Part shown: positions 11,217-24,033 of the stretch, piece by piece
How the letters are laid out: each line of letters opens with the position of its first letter
How positions within the stretch are numbered: the first letter of the stretch is position 1
Source of the DNA: Acytostelium subglobosum LB1
Taxonomy: Eukaryota; Evosea; Eumycetozoa; Acytosteliales; Acytosteliaceae
Reading direction: 5' to 3'
Length of the DNA stretch: 64,000 nucleotides
Assembly (NCBI RefSeq): GCF_000787575.1
Contig: NW_012236532.1
Span: forward strand, 310,001-374,000
The notes under the pieces: generated by a model
Database searches by the model: none
What the model saw: the letters and a program-made list of their open reading frames with translations, nothing else
What the model was told of the DNA's origin: nothing
Made by a program: the position numbers and the translations under genes

Positions 11217-12447
11217 TTACACCGCCAGCTCGAAACCTAGACCACCTAGAACGTGGATGAGTAGTGTCTCTCTAACTGCTTGGAATACAAACTGGATGTT
11301 CTTGGTGTCGATGGCACAGGTAAAGTGCGGGAACATCTTTTGAGAGTTGTGACATTGCTCCAGGAACATCTTCTTGATAAACATCGATCCGTTCTCATAG
11401 TTCAGTCCGCCCTTGTAGTCGGGGAAGTAGGTGCCCAGGTCGATGCGCACGATCTTCTCGCGGAACAGATCCACCTTGTTGAAGAACAGGATGAAGGCCG
11501 TGTTGCTGAACCAATGGCTGTTGATGATCTCGTCAAACAGAAGCAGGGACTCGCGCATACGGTTCTGCGACTCGTCCTCGCGCAGCGACTGGTCGTACTC
11601 GCTCATGGCCACACAGAACAGCACGGCAGTGACCGAGTCGAAACAATGGATCCACTTGCGTCGCTCACTCCTCTGACCGCCCACGTCGAGCATTCTAAAC
11701 TCGATATCATGAAACTTGAAGTTGGCCTCCTGGATACCAGTGGTCCTCACTCTTGATCTAAGTACATCGTCTTGATTTGGTATATAGTCGTCCGCTGCGA
11801 ATCTCGATATATTCTGGAAGAAGCTGTTGTCACGTGATTGTCCGGGGTAAGTTATTGGTCACATGATCGCAGTATGATCACGTGATATCCTGGATATCGT
11901 CACGTGATCGTCATTTGGATACATACTATTCAGCAGAGTCATTAAGTTGGAAGTTTCTATCTCTCATCTGGTACACCTTTTGGATGTTTGGATCGGTCCA
12001 CAGTGCCTTGATATCAGTGGCAACATCATTAGACCATGAGTTTCCACCTGGTGTTATCTTTGATATCCTATCGAAGCTCTCCTAAAATGATCATTCAATC
12101 AGTCAGTATGTATATATAGGTATCTTGGAAGTTTGAAAGGTGAGGCGAACACATACTTCATTTCCTTGTGATGGTCTTATCTCTGCCTTGATGGCATACA
12201 TGACTAGTACTTTCATCTGACTTATACAATTTCCGTAGATGATGTATCTGTATTCCAGTCGCTCTTCGGTGGTGAATCCACCATCCTCTTGGATGATCTT
12301 CATTTGTTTGAAGATTGTGGACTTGCCGGACTCGCCTGGACCAAGCAGCAACAGCTTAGTTTCATTCTTTGCATAGTTGCCATCCTTCCTAAGCTGTGCA
12401 TCGATGGTTCTGCTCTTTTTGGCTTCAACTGTTAATATACATCCCAT
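11217..12447 (-). CDS. Heterotrimeric G protein alpha subunit
   Basis: Couples receptors to intracellular signalling at the plasma membrane. Minus-strand exons are 12447-12157, 12081-11927 and 11823-11217 (350 residues). It starts MGC, with Gly2 for myristate and Cys3 for palmitate. G1 is GPGESGKS (36-43), switch I contains RVRTTGI, G3 is DVGGQRSER, G4 is NKVD and G5 reads TCAIDT where TCATDT is usual. The C-terminus GGLGFELAV has no Cys at -4, so it would be resistant to pertussis toxin. The N-terminus MGCILTVEAKKSR looks closest, from memory, to Dictyostelium G-alpha-5, but I cannot verify the orthologue. The 103-nt second intron is unusual in carrying three CACGTG sites. Confidence 0.94.
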
Positions 12448-13921
12448 GATTGTTGTGTGTTGTTTGGAAAATTGTGATTGTGGATGATGTTTGTGAAAAG
12501 TGATTGATTGATTGATTGAGTTGATTGATTGGAAAGACGCTAAATCTAAGATATGGATGGGGAGGTGGATATGGTTAGTGAGTGTGTCCCAAGTCTTTGG
12601 TTCATAGTCTGGACAAACCTACAAATAGGGGAGAAAAAAATGGTAGGATTGGAAAGGAAAGAGGTTGCGAAAGGTTGGAAAGGTTGGGAATTATCGGAGG
12701 GGAGGAAGAAGTCTGAGTGATAAAGTGAGCGGAGAGAGTGAAGTTGGAGATAGAGTTAATAATGAGTTGCTGTTTGGTTGATTCCGGACAATGACTCTAC
12801 ACACTCTGTGATCAATCACAAGCTGTCAATCAATCTATTTCTTTCTTTCTTTCAAAAAGACGTCAGTGTTTGATTGAATGATTGAATGAATGATTGATTG
12901 AATGAGATGGAAGTGATAATAAGGTTGTTATATTATGTTATTGTTATTATTACAAGCAAAAATAAAGTGGTATATTATGTTATTGATTGAGCGATAGACA
13001 AACAAACACACACACATAGAGACACACAGTTAACACTCTGGCTTAGAGTATGATTTGATTTGATTTGAGTGTGTCACCTTAACACAGTTGTGATCGCGAT
13101 CATGATATGATATTTGATTTTTTGATAGTTGATAGTGTTTGTTTGTTTGGTTCTTTGTTTGCTGACGGTGTGACACACTATGTATTGGGCAATGTAGGCC
13201 TCCACCAAATGCCCTGGGTGTTTGGATGAAGGAGCGTGTGTGGTGATCATTGGAAAGGTGGTAGGAGGAGGAGGATGCGTATGGGTAGATGGATGGGTGG
13301 GTGTTGCTTATGTGAGTTCCGAAGGTTATATTATGTTTGATTATTACTTTGTTTGATTGGTGTGTTTGTTGTAGTGTATTAGACATTAATGATGGATCGA
13401 GATGACGTAGGGCACGCTTTACGTCTCAACTGGACAGTCCAACGGCACATTTGTCTGTCCAGCCTTAACTGCAGTAATAATCATGCCCATATCCCATACA
13501 TCAGTCCGTCCCATACGTTAATAGTAATTAAATTATAATAATAAAATAGAGAAAGGGGGGGCTTTGGTGCTCTCACCTCGATCATAACTAAAACTAAAGT
13601 TGGATATTTTTTGGACCAGATATTGTCCAATTTTTGATTTTTTTTTGGATTTGAGCATAAGACGAGTGGGTGTGTTGGGTGGACCCTCTCATCTTGATCG
13701 TTTTACTCGTCTCGTGTCTTGTGTGGGTGTGAGGGCAAGCGTAAGGTGGGGCGGTTCAAACTCAAAACAATATCGACAACACCAAACAATCTTGACATGA
13801 TCAAAGTTTGTAAGATAGTTGTTTGATCGCAAACAAACACATCACCATCACAGCAAAGGTGGTGTAGACTACTACTTGGTTATATATCTAAGATGATGGG
13901 GGATGTCACCCAGCCCACCTC
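12448..13921. other. Long spacer upstream of G-alpha, no firm gene
   Basis: About 1.5 kb with runs such as GATTGATTGATT, G/A-rich leader sequence, and TTTG/TGTG repeats that open a 118-codon minus-strand frame (13030-13386) rich in His, Asn and Ser; I doubt this is a gene. An 8-bp inverted repeat lies at 13430-13462. An A/T-rich part follows at 13500-13560. Confidence 0.45.
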
Positions 13922-16900
13922 CTATCTTGTTGTTTTACTCTCAGCATGGTCCAGCTTCCGACTTAGGTTGGAAAGCTTGGCCTTGTTAATATCGGTAGTG
14001 GGTCGGCTCACTGTAGTTGAAGTGCTGGTGGTGGTGTTGGTGATGTTGTGGGATGATGTGGCAGTGGCACCAAACCTTGACTGTGGTGTGAACTTGCTGT
14101 TGGTGTTGTTGATGTTATTGGGCAGTGGCAGTGGCTCATAGGTGATGGTCTTGTCTGGCTGTCGACTGAATGTCACGGCCTTTTGGTTGTTGACACCGCC
14201 AACAGGGGCAGCAGGGCCTTGCTTTCTGTACATTTGGCCTGAGCCAAGTTGAGATGTGGTCAGTGGCTGGAATCCATTGGCAGAGGGAGGAGTCACTATG
14301 TCGTTGTTGTTGTTTGTATGATGGATGGACAATGGTACTTGTACTTGAGTGTTTGTGCTACGGTATTCGTCCAAGGGTGTTGTACTGATTTGTTGTTGTT
14401 GTCTTGGGTATGCCTTGCTTGATGTACCGATCGGCACCACATTATTGTTTGTTGGAGTGCCCTGTACTAAATTGTTATAACTATCGACTACATAATCCAA
14501 CTTCTTCGATCTTGATTGAAGCTCATGTACCAACAACTTCCTCTTGACTTCCATTGTCTTTACGTCCTTAAGCAATGAACCCATCTTGGAGGTGAAGTTC
14601 GGGTCGGTGGTTGCCAAGCTGTGTCAATGAATGAATGAATGTTAGTCAATTGATTGATTGATTGATTGAGTGTTCCAACAACCACCAATCCATGATGGGA
14701 ATATACATACTCTGGCTGTGCCATTAGTTGGTTCAAAAAGTTGATATGTTGGTTAATGGAATCGAATGCATCTTGCTTCTTGGACTCTCTCTCCCTCTTC
14801 TCCTCTTGGTAGTCCTTGTATGATATTGTCTTTGCTGGTGACTTCATCTTTGCCAACTTGATATTATCATCCACCTTATTAATCATATCCTTGGTAATGT
14901 GATTCTCTAATTATAATGTAGTACGAATGAATGAATGAGTGAGTAAGTGAGTGAACAATACATGGATCACATGTTACACTTACCATTGTCCAATTCTCTG
15001 AATCTATCAATTAGATACTTGGCGGCGGCTGGACTCCTGGCAAGCTTGACATCCTCATAGTCATTGATGCCAGTCTCAATGAGATTGGCAACACGTGATG
15101 GTGTCTTGTGAAGGTCGATCGTGTCAATTGCCAGTCCCATACTAGAGTAGAATGATTGTTGAAGATTGTTGGATGGCGCGACTGGTGTGGCGGGAGCTGT
15201 GGCAACAGGCGCGGTGGCATGCACTGGCGCCTCAGACCACTGTCTCTGTAATCTCTTCAGATGCTCCACCTCCTTCTCCAACGACTGTATCTCAATGTCA
15301 TGATTGAATTTGAGCTGTTGGAGTCTTGAGTTGGCCTCACTCTCTATCCTGGCCTTGTCCACATTGAGTCGGGCAACATTTCGCTTGGCCTCTTGATGAT
15401 CCAATTTGATCTGTGCCAGCTCCTGGCGCAGGTTGGACATCTGTGCGCTCTCGCTCGGTGCTTGGATACCACTCTTTTGTCTCCTGACAGCATTGGCCAG
15501 CTCCTCCTTCTTGTTCTCGAGCTCATCGCTGTAGTTCATCAACTTCAACTCGTACTGTTCCCTGATGCCATTGATCTCTTGGTCCTTCCTGGCAAGTTGT
15601 GTGGTCAGCTCCTGACGAAGTGTGTTGTACTCGACTGTTGCCGCGCGTCTGACGCCCTCGACATCGGCATCATACTGGTTCACCATGTCAGAGTATGTGT
15701 GTCTGAGTTTGTTGAAGTTCTGTTCGACGTTGTTGAGATCGTTCAGCTTGTGCTCGACCAGCTCAAGCATTCCATCCATCTCGCGGTCCAGCCTCTGCTC
15801 CAGTGTGCCAATGGTCGTCGACAGCAGTTCCTTTGTCGACATCTGCAGCAGATCAATCCTCTCAAACAGCATGTTCTTGACCAGCTGTATGTCCACGTGT
15901 GTGCTGCCGTTTTGTCTTAGTCGACTGCTGCCCTCCAGACCAATCTCGTCGCTGACCTTGTCCAACACCTCGAGCAGCACTGATGTAAACTCATGCTCGT
16001 GCTGATGCAAAGTCTCTGCCATATCGGCCTTTTTCTGGGCCACAGCCCGTCTGAGCTCGTCCTCAGTGCGTCGCAGCTTCTCGTCCGAGAGTAACAATCT
16101 CTTGTTGATGTCCTCGTAGTTCTGCAGCAGTGTCGAGCGATCCTTGTCCATGTTCTCGCGCTTCTTCATGCTCTCAGCGACCTCCACGCGCAGCTCGCGG
16201 TACTCACGCTCCACGTCGTCCAGCATCTTGGATGTGTCTATCTTCTCCTGTCTGTACTTGTCGACGTCGGTCCTCAGGTTCTTGATCTCCAGGCGAGCCT
16301 CTTCATTGCGCTCGACTAGCTCGGCTCGCTCGCTGCTCAGTGTCTGGTTCCTCATCTTGAGCTCCTCGATGTTGTTGGTCATCGCCGACTCCTTGACGGC
16401 GCCTTCCTCAGCCATCTGGTCTCGCTTGTCTTTGAGTCGCTTGATCTGACCACGCAGGGCGGTGATCTCCTCTGCGCGATACCTGTCCTCTGCGTCATTG
16501 CCCTGCTTTGCAAACATCAACTCCTCTCTGAGTGCGTTGTCCGATGCTATTAAACTGGCCAGCTCTACGTCCTTGTCATTGATCGCTCGCTCAAACTCCA
16601 AACATTTGTTCTTTACGCGCTCCAGTTGCGCCACCAGCACCTCGCTCTTGTTGAACAACGTGTCATACTTGTGTGTGGCGTCGTCCAACTGTCTTTGCAG
16701 CTGCGCACTCCTATCGTTGGCGCTGTTATTTGACCTCTCCAGACCGTCGAGCATCTGCTTGTGCTGGTTCCACAGCGTGGTGTACTCGCGCTTCATTTGC
16801 TGATTGTTGTCCTCGAGTGCCTGAATGCGCTCCTTCTGCATACGCAGCTCGGCTGGCTCCGCCCTGTTGTTGTTGGCGTGCTGCATCATCTGGTCCTTGT

Positions 16901-17867
16901 TGTTGAGCATGACTGTGAGACGTGCCACCTGGTCCTTGTATTCATCGATGATCTTGTCGTAGGCGCTAGTGTCCACAGTTGGCTGTTGCTGTTGCTGTTG
17001 CTGATGCATCTGTTGTTGACTTCTCTGCAGCTGGCCCTTCAGCAGGTCGTTCATAGAGTTGGCCTGTTTGAGTGACTCCTCCAACTGTCTGATCTTGCGA
17101 AGATCATCCTGGCTCGAGACGGGCGTCGTCGCCGCGGCACCTCTGGCACCATAAGCAGAGTTCTTGCCAAAGTCGCAGACACAGTTCTTCATCTTCTCGT
17201 TCTGGCCCTCCAGGGCGTTCCTGAGCTTGACGAGCAGTTTGTTCCTTTCCTCCAGCTCGGTGGTCAGCTCTTTGATTCTGATATTGAGCTCGACGACTGT
17301 GGCGTCGCCCATGCCGCCATTCTTGAGACTCTCCTGCATGTAGAAGATCTTGGTCTTGAGACTGAAGTTCTCCTTCTTGTATCGCTCTACTGACTCTTCC
17401 AGCTCCTTCAGGTTGGAGCTCTCATCGTTGAGATCCTGACTGCTGCCACTGCGTGATGTCGAGAGGCTGATGCCTGAGCCATAGCCAGAGTGCATTCCCG
17501 TTCCATTCATTGACAGGGGTGATGATGTCGATGATGCCGAGAGTAGATTGTGATGATCACGACCACTTTGTGAAAGTGATGATGGGCCATTGGCGAATGA
17601 TGATTGATTGTTTGATGATGATAAATATGATGCTGATAGATTGTTGATGTTGTTATTGTTGTTATTCCTTGATGAAGATGATACTGGTGTCATGAACATG
17701 TCACTTGTGAATAACGGTGAGTCTTTGAAATCCATTTCAGGATCATTGAAATGATTGATCATACTGATGCCGAAGCTACTATTATTATTATTGTTGTTAT
17801 TGCTGTTTCTATTGTTGTTGTCTTTGTTACCGTTACTGTTACTGTTATATGAGTTTGTAAACATCAT
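13922..17867 (-). CDS. CM1-domain centrosomal coiled coil (CDK5RAP2/Cep161-like)
   Basis: A probable scaffold of the centrosome corona that recruits gamma-tubulin complexes. Minus-strand exons are 17867-14984, 14906-14711 and 14618-13922 (1258 residues). After an Asn/Ser-rich head, residues about 153-185 contain LKELEESVERYKKENFSLKT, the signature of the centrosomin motif 1 (Cnn_1N) seen in centrosomin, CDK5RAP2, Mto1 and Pcp1. From about residue 185 to 950 it is almost continuous heptad-rich coiled coil with a short poly-Gln insertion. The tail after exon 1 is low-complexity with another short helical segment. The last two exons join in phase (DN/ENHITKDM and AQP/DLATTD). D. discoideum has such a protein (CDK5RAP2/Cep161); orthology is likely but not proven. 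Confidence 0.85.
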
Positions 17868-18047
17868 TTATTCATTCAAATGATCATTGTTGATGTTGCA
17901 AATGTGATTGGAGAGTGTGGCAGTTATGAAGTAAATTCAAAAAAAAGGGAGGGAATCCTAATCAGTTGACTTCTTGATCTGGCCCAGTTTTGTTGTTGGA
18001 CAACATGATATAGCAACAACTTTAATTGATTACTTTCCACATGTCAA

Positions 18048-20272
18048 TCAATGCTTGGTCGTTGATGATGATACTCGATATAGCTCTTCAAATTCGTTCA
18101 TGATGTGATGACCAGGACCCACTTGGTGTTGGAGGATCTCTCGACACTTCTCTTTGACGATGGATAGTTTGTTGGCAGGCGCATTTAGGTTGATCAGTGC
18201 CATTGACATTAATGCCATGCAATCGGCAACATAGGGTATGGCATCATTTTGTTTCCAAAGTGTCTCAATGCAATCCACAGTCTGTTGATAATTGCCTTCG
18301 TCAAAGTACAGCTCCGCCAAGTTCTTCCAAATACGTAGATATAATGTGTTGTGATCCATCAGATGACTCTTGTACATATTGATCAATCGCTCTTGTATGG
18401 CTATCGATGGTATAGTCGCACATTGTTCCAATATGTTATAGATTGTTGCCATCCTAGTATGTCCATTTGCACACTCATATACCAGTCCATCAAAGTTGTT
18501 CTTGGGCTGCGGCTCCCAGATTCTTAAACAACTGTTGTCCAATGGTTGTCCACAACCAACGACATCACAACGCCATGCCAGTTGATGACTATCACATCTC
18601 GAGCACTGACAATAGAATGAATAATGCTTCATCAGGCTCACCCTTCTCTCAATCGAGGGTCTGGCAATATCAATATACGTGGTCGTTGCTTCCTCGCCTG
18701 CCTTGATCAATCGATTGCTCCTGAATGCCATCATACCTATATTAATTGAATGTGTGTGAGTGGAATGATTCCAGGTTTGATCACATACGTCACATACCAT
18801 TGTTATCATTGTACCAGATGCAGTTTGGATCGCATGAATGATTGAGGTAGGCCGCTGTGGGATAGATGCCTCTGGCCACCTCTTTGTGATTGAGTGGCTC
18901 AATGTACTCGTGTGCATTGAATAGGATCTTGGGATAGATGTCCATGATCTGTTGTTTGGTCAGTGGCAAGAGGTAGTGAGGACCCTTGAGATATTGAATG
19001 AGTGTGATGATTGATTCGGCCGACACTTTGAACGCCTGCATCTGCTCCTCGTCAATTGCCGACTCGTCTGTGGCCAGATGCATCAAATCATCAAAGCTAT
19101 CATAAATGAATGGTTCTGATCGCCACAACTTTGGCAATCCAGTATCCTTGCCAACCTTCTTGTTCAAGTCCGCCACAGCTCTAATCAGGACCCTTGTCAT
19201 CATCCTAAAGTCCCTTGTCTGTCCATGCTCAGCACCATGATCCTTCAGATATTGGAGCACATCACACTCCTCCCTGTGCTCATCAGTGATCACACTGTCC
19301 GAATCACATTGGTCGCACAATATACACATCTTACACTTTGGACAACTTGTGTACTTGCAGTCTGAATGTGTTGGACTTGAGGTTAGACAACGGCCCACGT
19401 CGTCCCTGACGCCTATACATACATTGGACATATCTGAAGCATGACGAGCAATGAGTAGACATGGTCTCATCAATGAGTGCTGAGCCAAAGGGTGCCACAC
19501 GGACCACAAGCTCGCCTTTGGCAATATCTCGCTTGGCAATCATCTTGCGACCAAGTTGCTCGTCCCATACCAGGGCCACTGGGAACTGATCGAATTGTTT
19601 GTCATTCTTGATGCGTGCCAGTGTATGTCGTCTGTTGTCCTCGTTCTTTCGCCTCCTTTGTTCAACAGCCTTGAGCTCCTTCTTCAATGATCCTTCTAGC
19701 TTGTTGATGTCATTGGCATAGGCAAGTGCATTGGTCAATGTGGCAAAGGCGTCTGTGTCATGTCCCATCAACTGTTGAGCATAGGCCACCCTGTAGTGAC
19801 CCTTTCCATTCGTTCCATCATACTCAACTGACTTGTTGGCATATGTCAATGACTCTGGTATACGATGCTCCTTGCTCAATGACAATGATAGATTGCATGC
19901 AATCACTGATGCCAACTTCTTGATCTCTTCAATCTCTGTCATTGCTGTTGCCGGTGCCCCAGCGAGGTAGACATCACTTTGTTTCAGTGCCAAGCAATAG
20001 TATGAATAGGCGAATGAGTATAATGACTTGGAGAAGTATTGGTTGCCAAGTGTCTTCATGCGATTCATATAATCAATGGTCTCTGTAGCTGTCATGGTAC
20101 ATGTTGTTGATGGAGTTGAGTTCACTGGTTGAAGGCCACTCGATGATGGTGATGATGATGTTGTGCCACGAGCATTGTTGAGCAATTGATTGAGCAGATC
20201 CCTCTTGTATTGCTCTTTAAATGATTGATCTATATCCTCCTGTTGCATCTGTTGTTGTTGTTGATTATTCAT
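18048..20272 (-). CDS. TPR-MYND-SET protein, SMYD4-like methyltransferase
   Basis: A putative protein-lysine methyltransferase. Minus-strand exons are 20272-19423, 19361-18798 and 18736-18048 (700 residues). The N-terminal part has a poly-Gln tract and a TPR-like helical region (YFSKSLYSFAYSYYCLAL, then CNLSLSLSKEHRIPESL). The split SET domain begins at RKMIAKRDIAKGELVV. A MYND-type cluster starts at CSSC (about residue 275) and continues through SCPKCKMCILCDQC to the distal HREEC; its first intron (61 nt) falls inside this finger. The SET core shows AAYLNHSCDPNC and GEEATTTYID, followed by a post-SET CQCSRCDS and C-terminal TPR-like helices. Domain order with an N-terminal TPR fits SMYD4 better than SMYD1-3. 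The start is the ATG before the Gln run. Confidence 0.88.
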
Positions 20273-20432
20273 GATTCGTTCATTCGTTCGGTGGCCGGAT
20301 ATCTCTTCAAACTTGCAATTCACTCTTTCGCGTGAATGAATCAATGAACAAACACACCTTTCACACAAGTCTAGTCTTCATCATTCCTTCATTCATTCAT
20401 TCCAATTCTATCTACAACTATAGTACTACGAC
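20273..20432. promoter_or_regulatory. Short divergent promoter, SMYD4-like / mitochondrial TrpRS
   Basis: Only 160 bp separate the two outward-facing start codons, so both genes probably share promoter DNA. The gap has CATTCATTCATTC runs and a short AT-rich segment. Confidence 0.45.
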
Positions 20433-21798
20433 ATGGCATCAATGATGTTATATAATAATACAAGGAGTATATGTAGTGCTGTCAGGAGAGGCGTTGTTTC
20501 ATACTCTACTACTGCTGCTGCTGCCTCGAGGTCTGAACGTTCATTGCCTCCTGCTCTTATTACAACGATCGGTGACTTCAAGTCCAAATATGACTTTAAC
20601 AACAAGACAGTTAGAATACTAAGTGGCATGCAACCTACCAATGGCGGTCTACATATCGGCAACTACATTGGTGCAATGATCAACTGGGTCGACTTGCAAG
20701 ATACAATCATAGCTTCATCTTCAAATAACAACAAGACTGCTCCACCTCAACATGAACTATTGTTCTCTATTGTTGACCTTCATTCACTTACCAACAAAAC
20801 AGTCACAGCTGCGCAGTTGAGGAAGAATACACTGGACGTAGCCATTGAGTACATTGCATGTGGTATCGATCCAACCAAAGTCACACTCTTCTGTCAGTCT
20901 GCAGTGCCAGCTCACTCTGAGTTGGCATGGATACTCAGTTGTCACACTGCCAGTGGACGTCTAGAGAACATGGTCCAGTTCAAGGTATGTGCATGTTAAC
21001 ATGTCATACTGGTCACTCACTCACTCCCATCGCGAACCTCTCGCCGCAACACAACAATAGGAGAAGAGCAAGAAGAATACATCATCAACGAACAATTCTA
21101 CTTATGGACTGTTGGCTTATCCAATATTGATGGCTGCCGATATCTTGCTGTACAAGTCTACTCATGTACCAGTTGGAGAGGATCAAACTCAACATGTTGA
21201 GCTGACACGTAAGATCGCACAAGCCTTCAACTCACATTATAAGACCGACTACTTCCCTCTTCCACAAATCGTCAATTGTATGTTGTTGCTGCTGCCAATC
21301 AATCAATGTCATGTCGTACTAATCAATCATAAAGGTACTGAGTCCAACAGGATAATGAGTTTAGTCAACTCTGCTACAAAGATGAGCAAGTCTGACCCGT
21401 CGGAACACTCGAGGATCAATCTGACAGACTCGGACAAGATTATAACGAGCAAGATAATGAAGGCTGCTACAGACGCAACGATTGGTATAACATACGACAT
21501 TGAGAACAGACCAAACATTGCCAATCTATTGTCGATAGCATCGGCCATGTCTGGACAGCCCATTCCAGACATTGCCCACGAGTTCAAAGATCAATATCAT
21601 AGCAAGTTCAAGGAGTACCTGGCACAGACAGTGATCAACCGCATTGCACCAATACGCAACAAGATAGAACACTACCAAGCCAATCCCAAACAGGTCAAGG
21701 ACTACCTGGCAGAGGGTGCCGAGAAGGCATCCAAACTGGCTGGACACAACCTGAACGAGATCAAGGAACTGATTGGTATATTCAACGACTACAACTAA
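20433..21798 (+). CDS. wars2: Tryptophanyl-tRNA synthetase, mitochondrial
   Basis: Charges tRNA-Trp in the mitochondrion. Exons are 20433-20984, 21061-21277 and 21335-21798 (410 residues). The first about 35 residues are rich in Arg, Ser and Ala with almost no acidic residue, as expected of a mitochondrial presequence. The bacterial-type TrpRS core follows: SGMQPTNGGLHIGNYIGA with the HIGH-like HIGN, the Trp-pocket region FSIVDLHSLT, AADILLYKSTHVPVGEDQTQ and the signature KMSKSDP. Intron 2 (57 nt) is a multiple of three and stop-free; splicing joins QIVN-C-TESNRIMSL. The gene is divergent from the SMYD4-like gene. Confidence 0.94.
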
Positions 21799-21869
21799 AT
21801 ATGGACAACATACGACTTCTTCATTTATTCATTCACTAAGTTCAATCAATCAATTGATTGTATGATCGA

Positions 21870-24033
21870 TCAAGCCTTATCAATGAGCTCTTGAAGTCCA
21901 AACTTGGTCCTGATGACAGGTCGAACATCGTCCACCTCTTGCAACGACTCGAGGAATGATATCAAGGTGACGAGTTCCTTGTCGCTCTGGTCCTCGAACC
22001 AGCTCTCGATTGGTATGCCATTGTCCACTTGGAATCCAAATGATTGCGGTGAGTTGTCCACGATGATCACCTGAGAGAGGTCGCGACCAAGTATCGACAG
22101 ATCCTTCAGGTAGTTGCCATCGACACAGACACACGAGTCCCTGTACAGGCGGTACTTGATGTACTTGTTCGGATCGATCATATTGAGCAGCTTGTTGGCA
22201 TAGACCTCTTGCGACGCCGTGAAGATGATCACCTCGAACAGCGTCGACGCCTTGGCCAGGAACTCCTCAAAGAAGGGGCGCTTCTTGGCAAAGACCCGGT
22301 ACTCGACGCTGTTGAACGTGACGAGGAATGTGAGATCGGGCTCATCAATTGGCTCGGTGCTGCAGTGCACCAGTGTCTCGTCCAGATCGAGCACCAAGGA
22401 TATCTTTGGCGTCTTGTCGTCCTTTGGTGGAAGGATGTTGCGATTGGTTGGCGGTGTGATCGATCTACTCCTTGAGAGACTCTTCATGAACACCCAAGGA
22501 TTGAACTCCTCCTCATCGTCATCATCATCGTCCTCAATGTCCTCCTCTTCCTCTGGCACAGTCCTCTCAATTGACTTCCTAATATCATTGTCAGGATGCT
22601 GAATGTTATGTATAAAGTTTGGAACTGCGCATATAGATGAGTGGACTAATGGAATGATTGATTGAGTGATGTGTTAGTTCAGCGTCCAGGTCAAGCCAAG
22701 TCTTAGCCTAGGTCCAAAACAACATACCACTTGATTGAGTGATCAGATCATAAATATTGTTGTTGTTGTTGCTGTTGTTGGCAATGTTGTTGATACTGCA
22801 GCAATTGTTGGCGCTGCTGTTGATACTGGCGATGGTATTATAGACATTGAAGTTGTTGATGTTTGAGTTGGATGTGTTGAGGCCGCCGCCAACTCCCACA
22901 CCCATGCTGCCAATGCCATTGACATTGACATTATTGGCCACGCTATAAAGGTGTGAGAAGAAGGAGCTGAGCACGATGGATGAGCTATCTACATTATCTA
23001 CATGGATGTCGGCGCTTGAACGGATCAAGTCGGCGCGACTCGACTGGTGGTGTTGTTGTTGGTGGTGGTGATGGTTGTTGAGCGACGAGGTCGACGGCGA
23101 GGATGTGGCTGATGATGATGTTGTTGTTGTTGTACAGTTGTTGTTGTTACTCTCGCTGTTGCTGTTGTCGGTCTGATGATGCATGAGTTGGATGCCATTG
23201 TTATGGTACGACGACGACGAAGAAGACGACGATGACATGTGATCGCTGCATTGTTGCTGTTGCTGTGCACAATCTATTACGATTGAGGACGAGGACTGTC
23301 TGAGTCGCTGTCTCTCCTGCTGCTGCTGGGTGTCATCCGCATTATCGAGATAGGCCAGACCGGCACCGTCCTTGTTCAAGTTGTGACAGAACACCTCCAC
23401 CTCATTCTCGTCGACTACCGATCGATTGAGTGTGATGTCCTCGTCCATGTAGGTGAACAGTAGGTTGGGTACAAAGTTGGCATCATGCTGTCTTTGTTGT
23501 TGTTGTTGCTGTTGTTGTTGTAATTGTAGTTGCTGCAACTTATTATCGTAGAGCTGTTGTTGCTGCTGTTGTTGCTGTGTTGATGATGAGATAAGGTTTG
23601 GTGATGGCTCATTTGGTCGATATCGCTTCAGTCTGGGCTGGATAGGACTATCCGTTACAAGCTCAGAAGTAGAGGTGGTGGTAGATGATGATGATGATGA
23701 TGATAGTTGTTGTTGTATTACATTTGTGGTACTCGAGTTGGTCGACTGTTGTTGCTGTTGTTGCTGATTGTTGTAATGATACTTTATATCATCCTCTACC
23801 TCTTGTAGTAGAGGATTAGTCAATGTGGCGAATGCCGAACACAGTGTATCGCTTGGAATCTGTTTGTAGTAGTCTGTGGCGCCACAGTCAATATTGAATG
23901 CTCCAGCCATATCCTAATATCACATGATTGATTGATTGAGTTAGTGATTGATGTTTGACATGTGATCATCATCATCATATGACATATAACATACATGTAT
24001 CAACTCAACTCTAGCCTTCACTCCAGATGACAT
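21870..24033 (-). CDS. SCP/Dullard-type (FCP1-like) phosphatase with long low-complexity N-terminus
   Basis: A HAD-family Ser/Thr phosphatase. Minus-strand exons are 24033-23995, 23913-22728 and 22624-21870 (659 residues). The catalytic domain occupies the last about 200 residues: LVLDLDETLVHCS (the DxDxT motif), TFLVTFNSVEYRVF, RPFFEEFLAKAS, IIFTASQEVYANKLL, YRDSC and IIVDNSPQSF. These are hallmarks of small CTD phosphatases and Dullard/CTDNEP1; the substrate (RNA polymerase II tail or other) cannot be told. About 430 residues before it are Gln, Ser and Asn runs. A 39-nt first exon (MSSGVKARVELIH) is inferred from an ATG plus GTATGT donor that joins in phase to a TTAG acceptor; otherwise the start is at 23910. 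No transmembrane segment is visible, which favours SCP over Dullard. Confidence 0.88.

Noticed and set aside
13030-13386. 118-codon minus-strand frame upstream of G-alpha
   Set aside because: His/Asn/Ser-rich and driven by TTTG/GTGT simple sequence; no domain, no splice sites, no exon-like GC rise.
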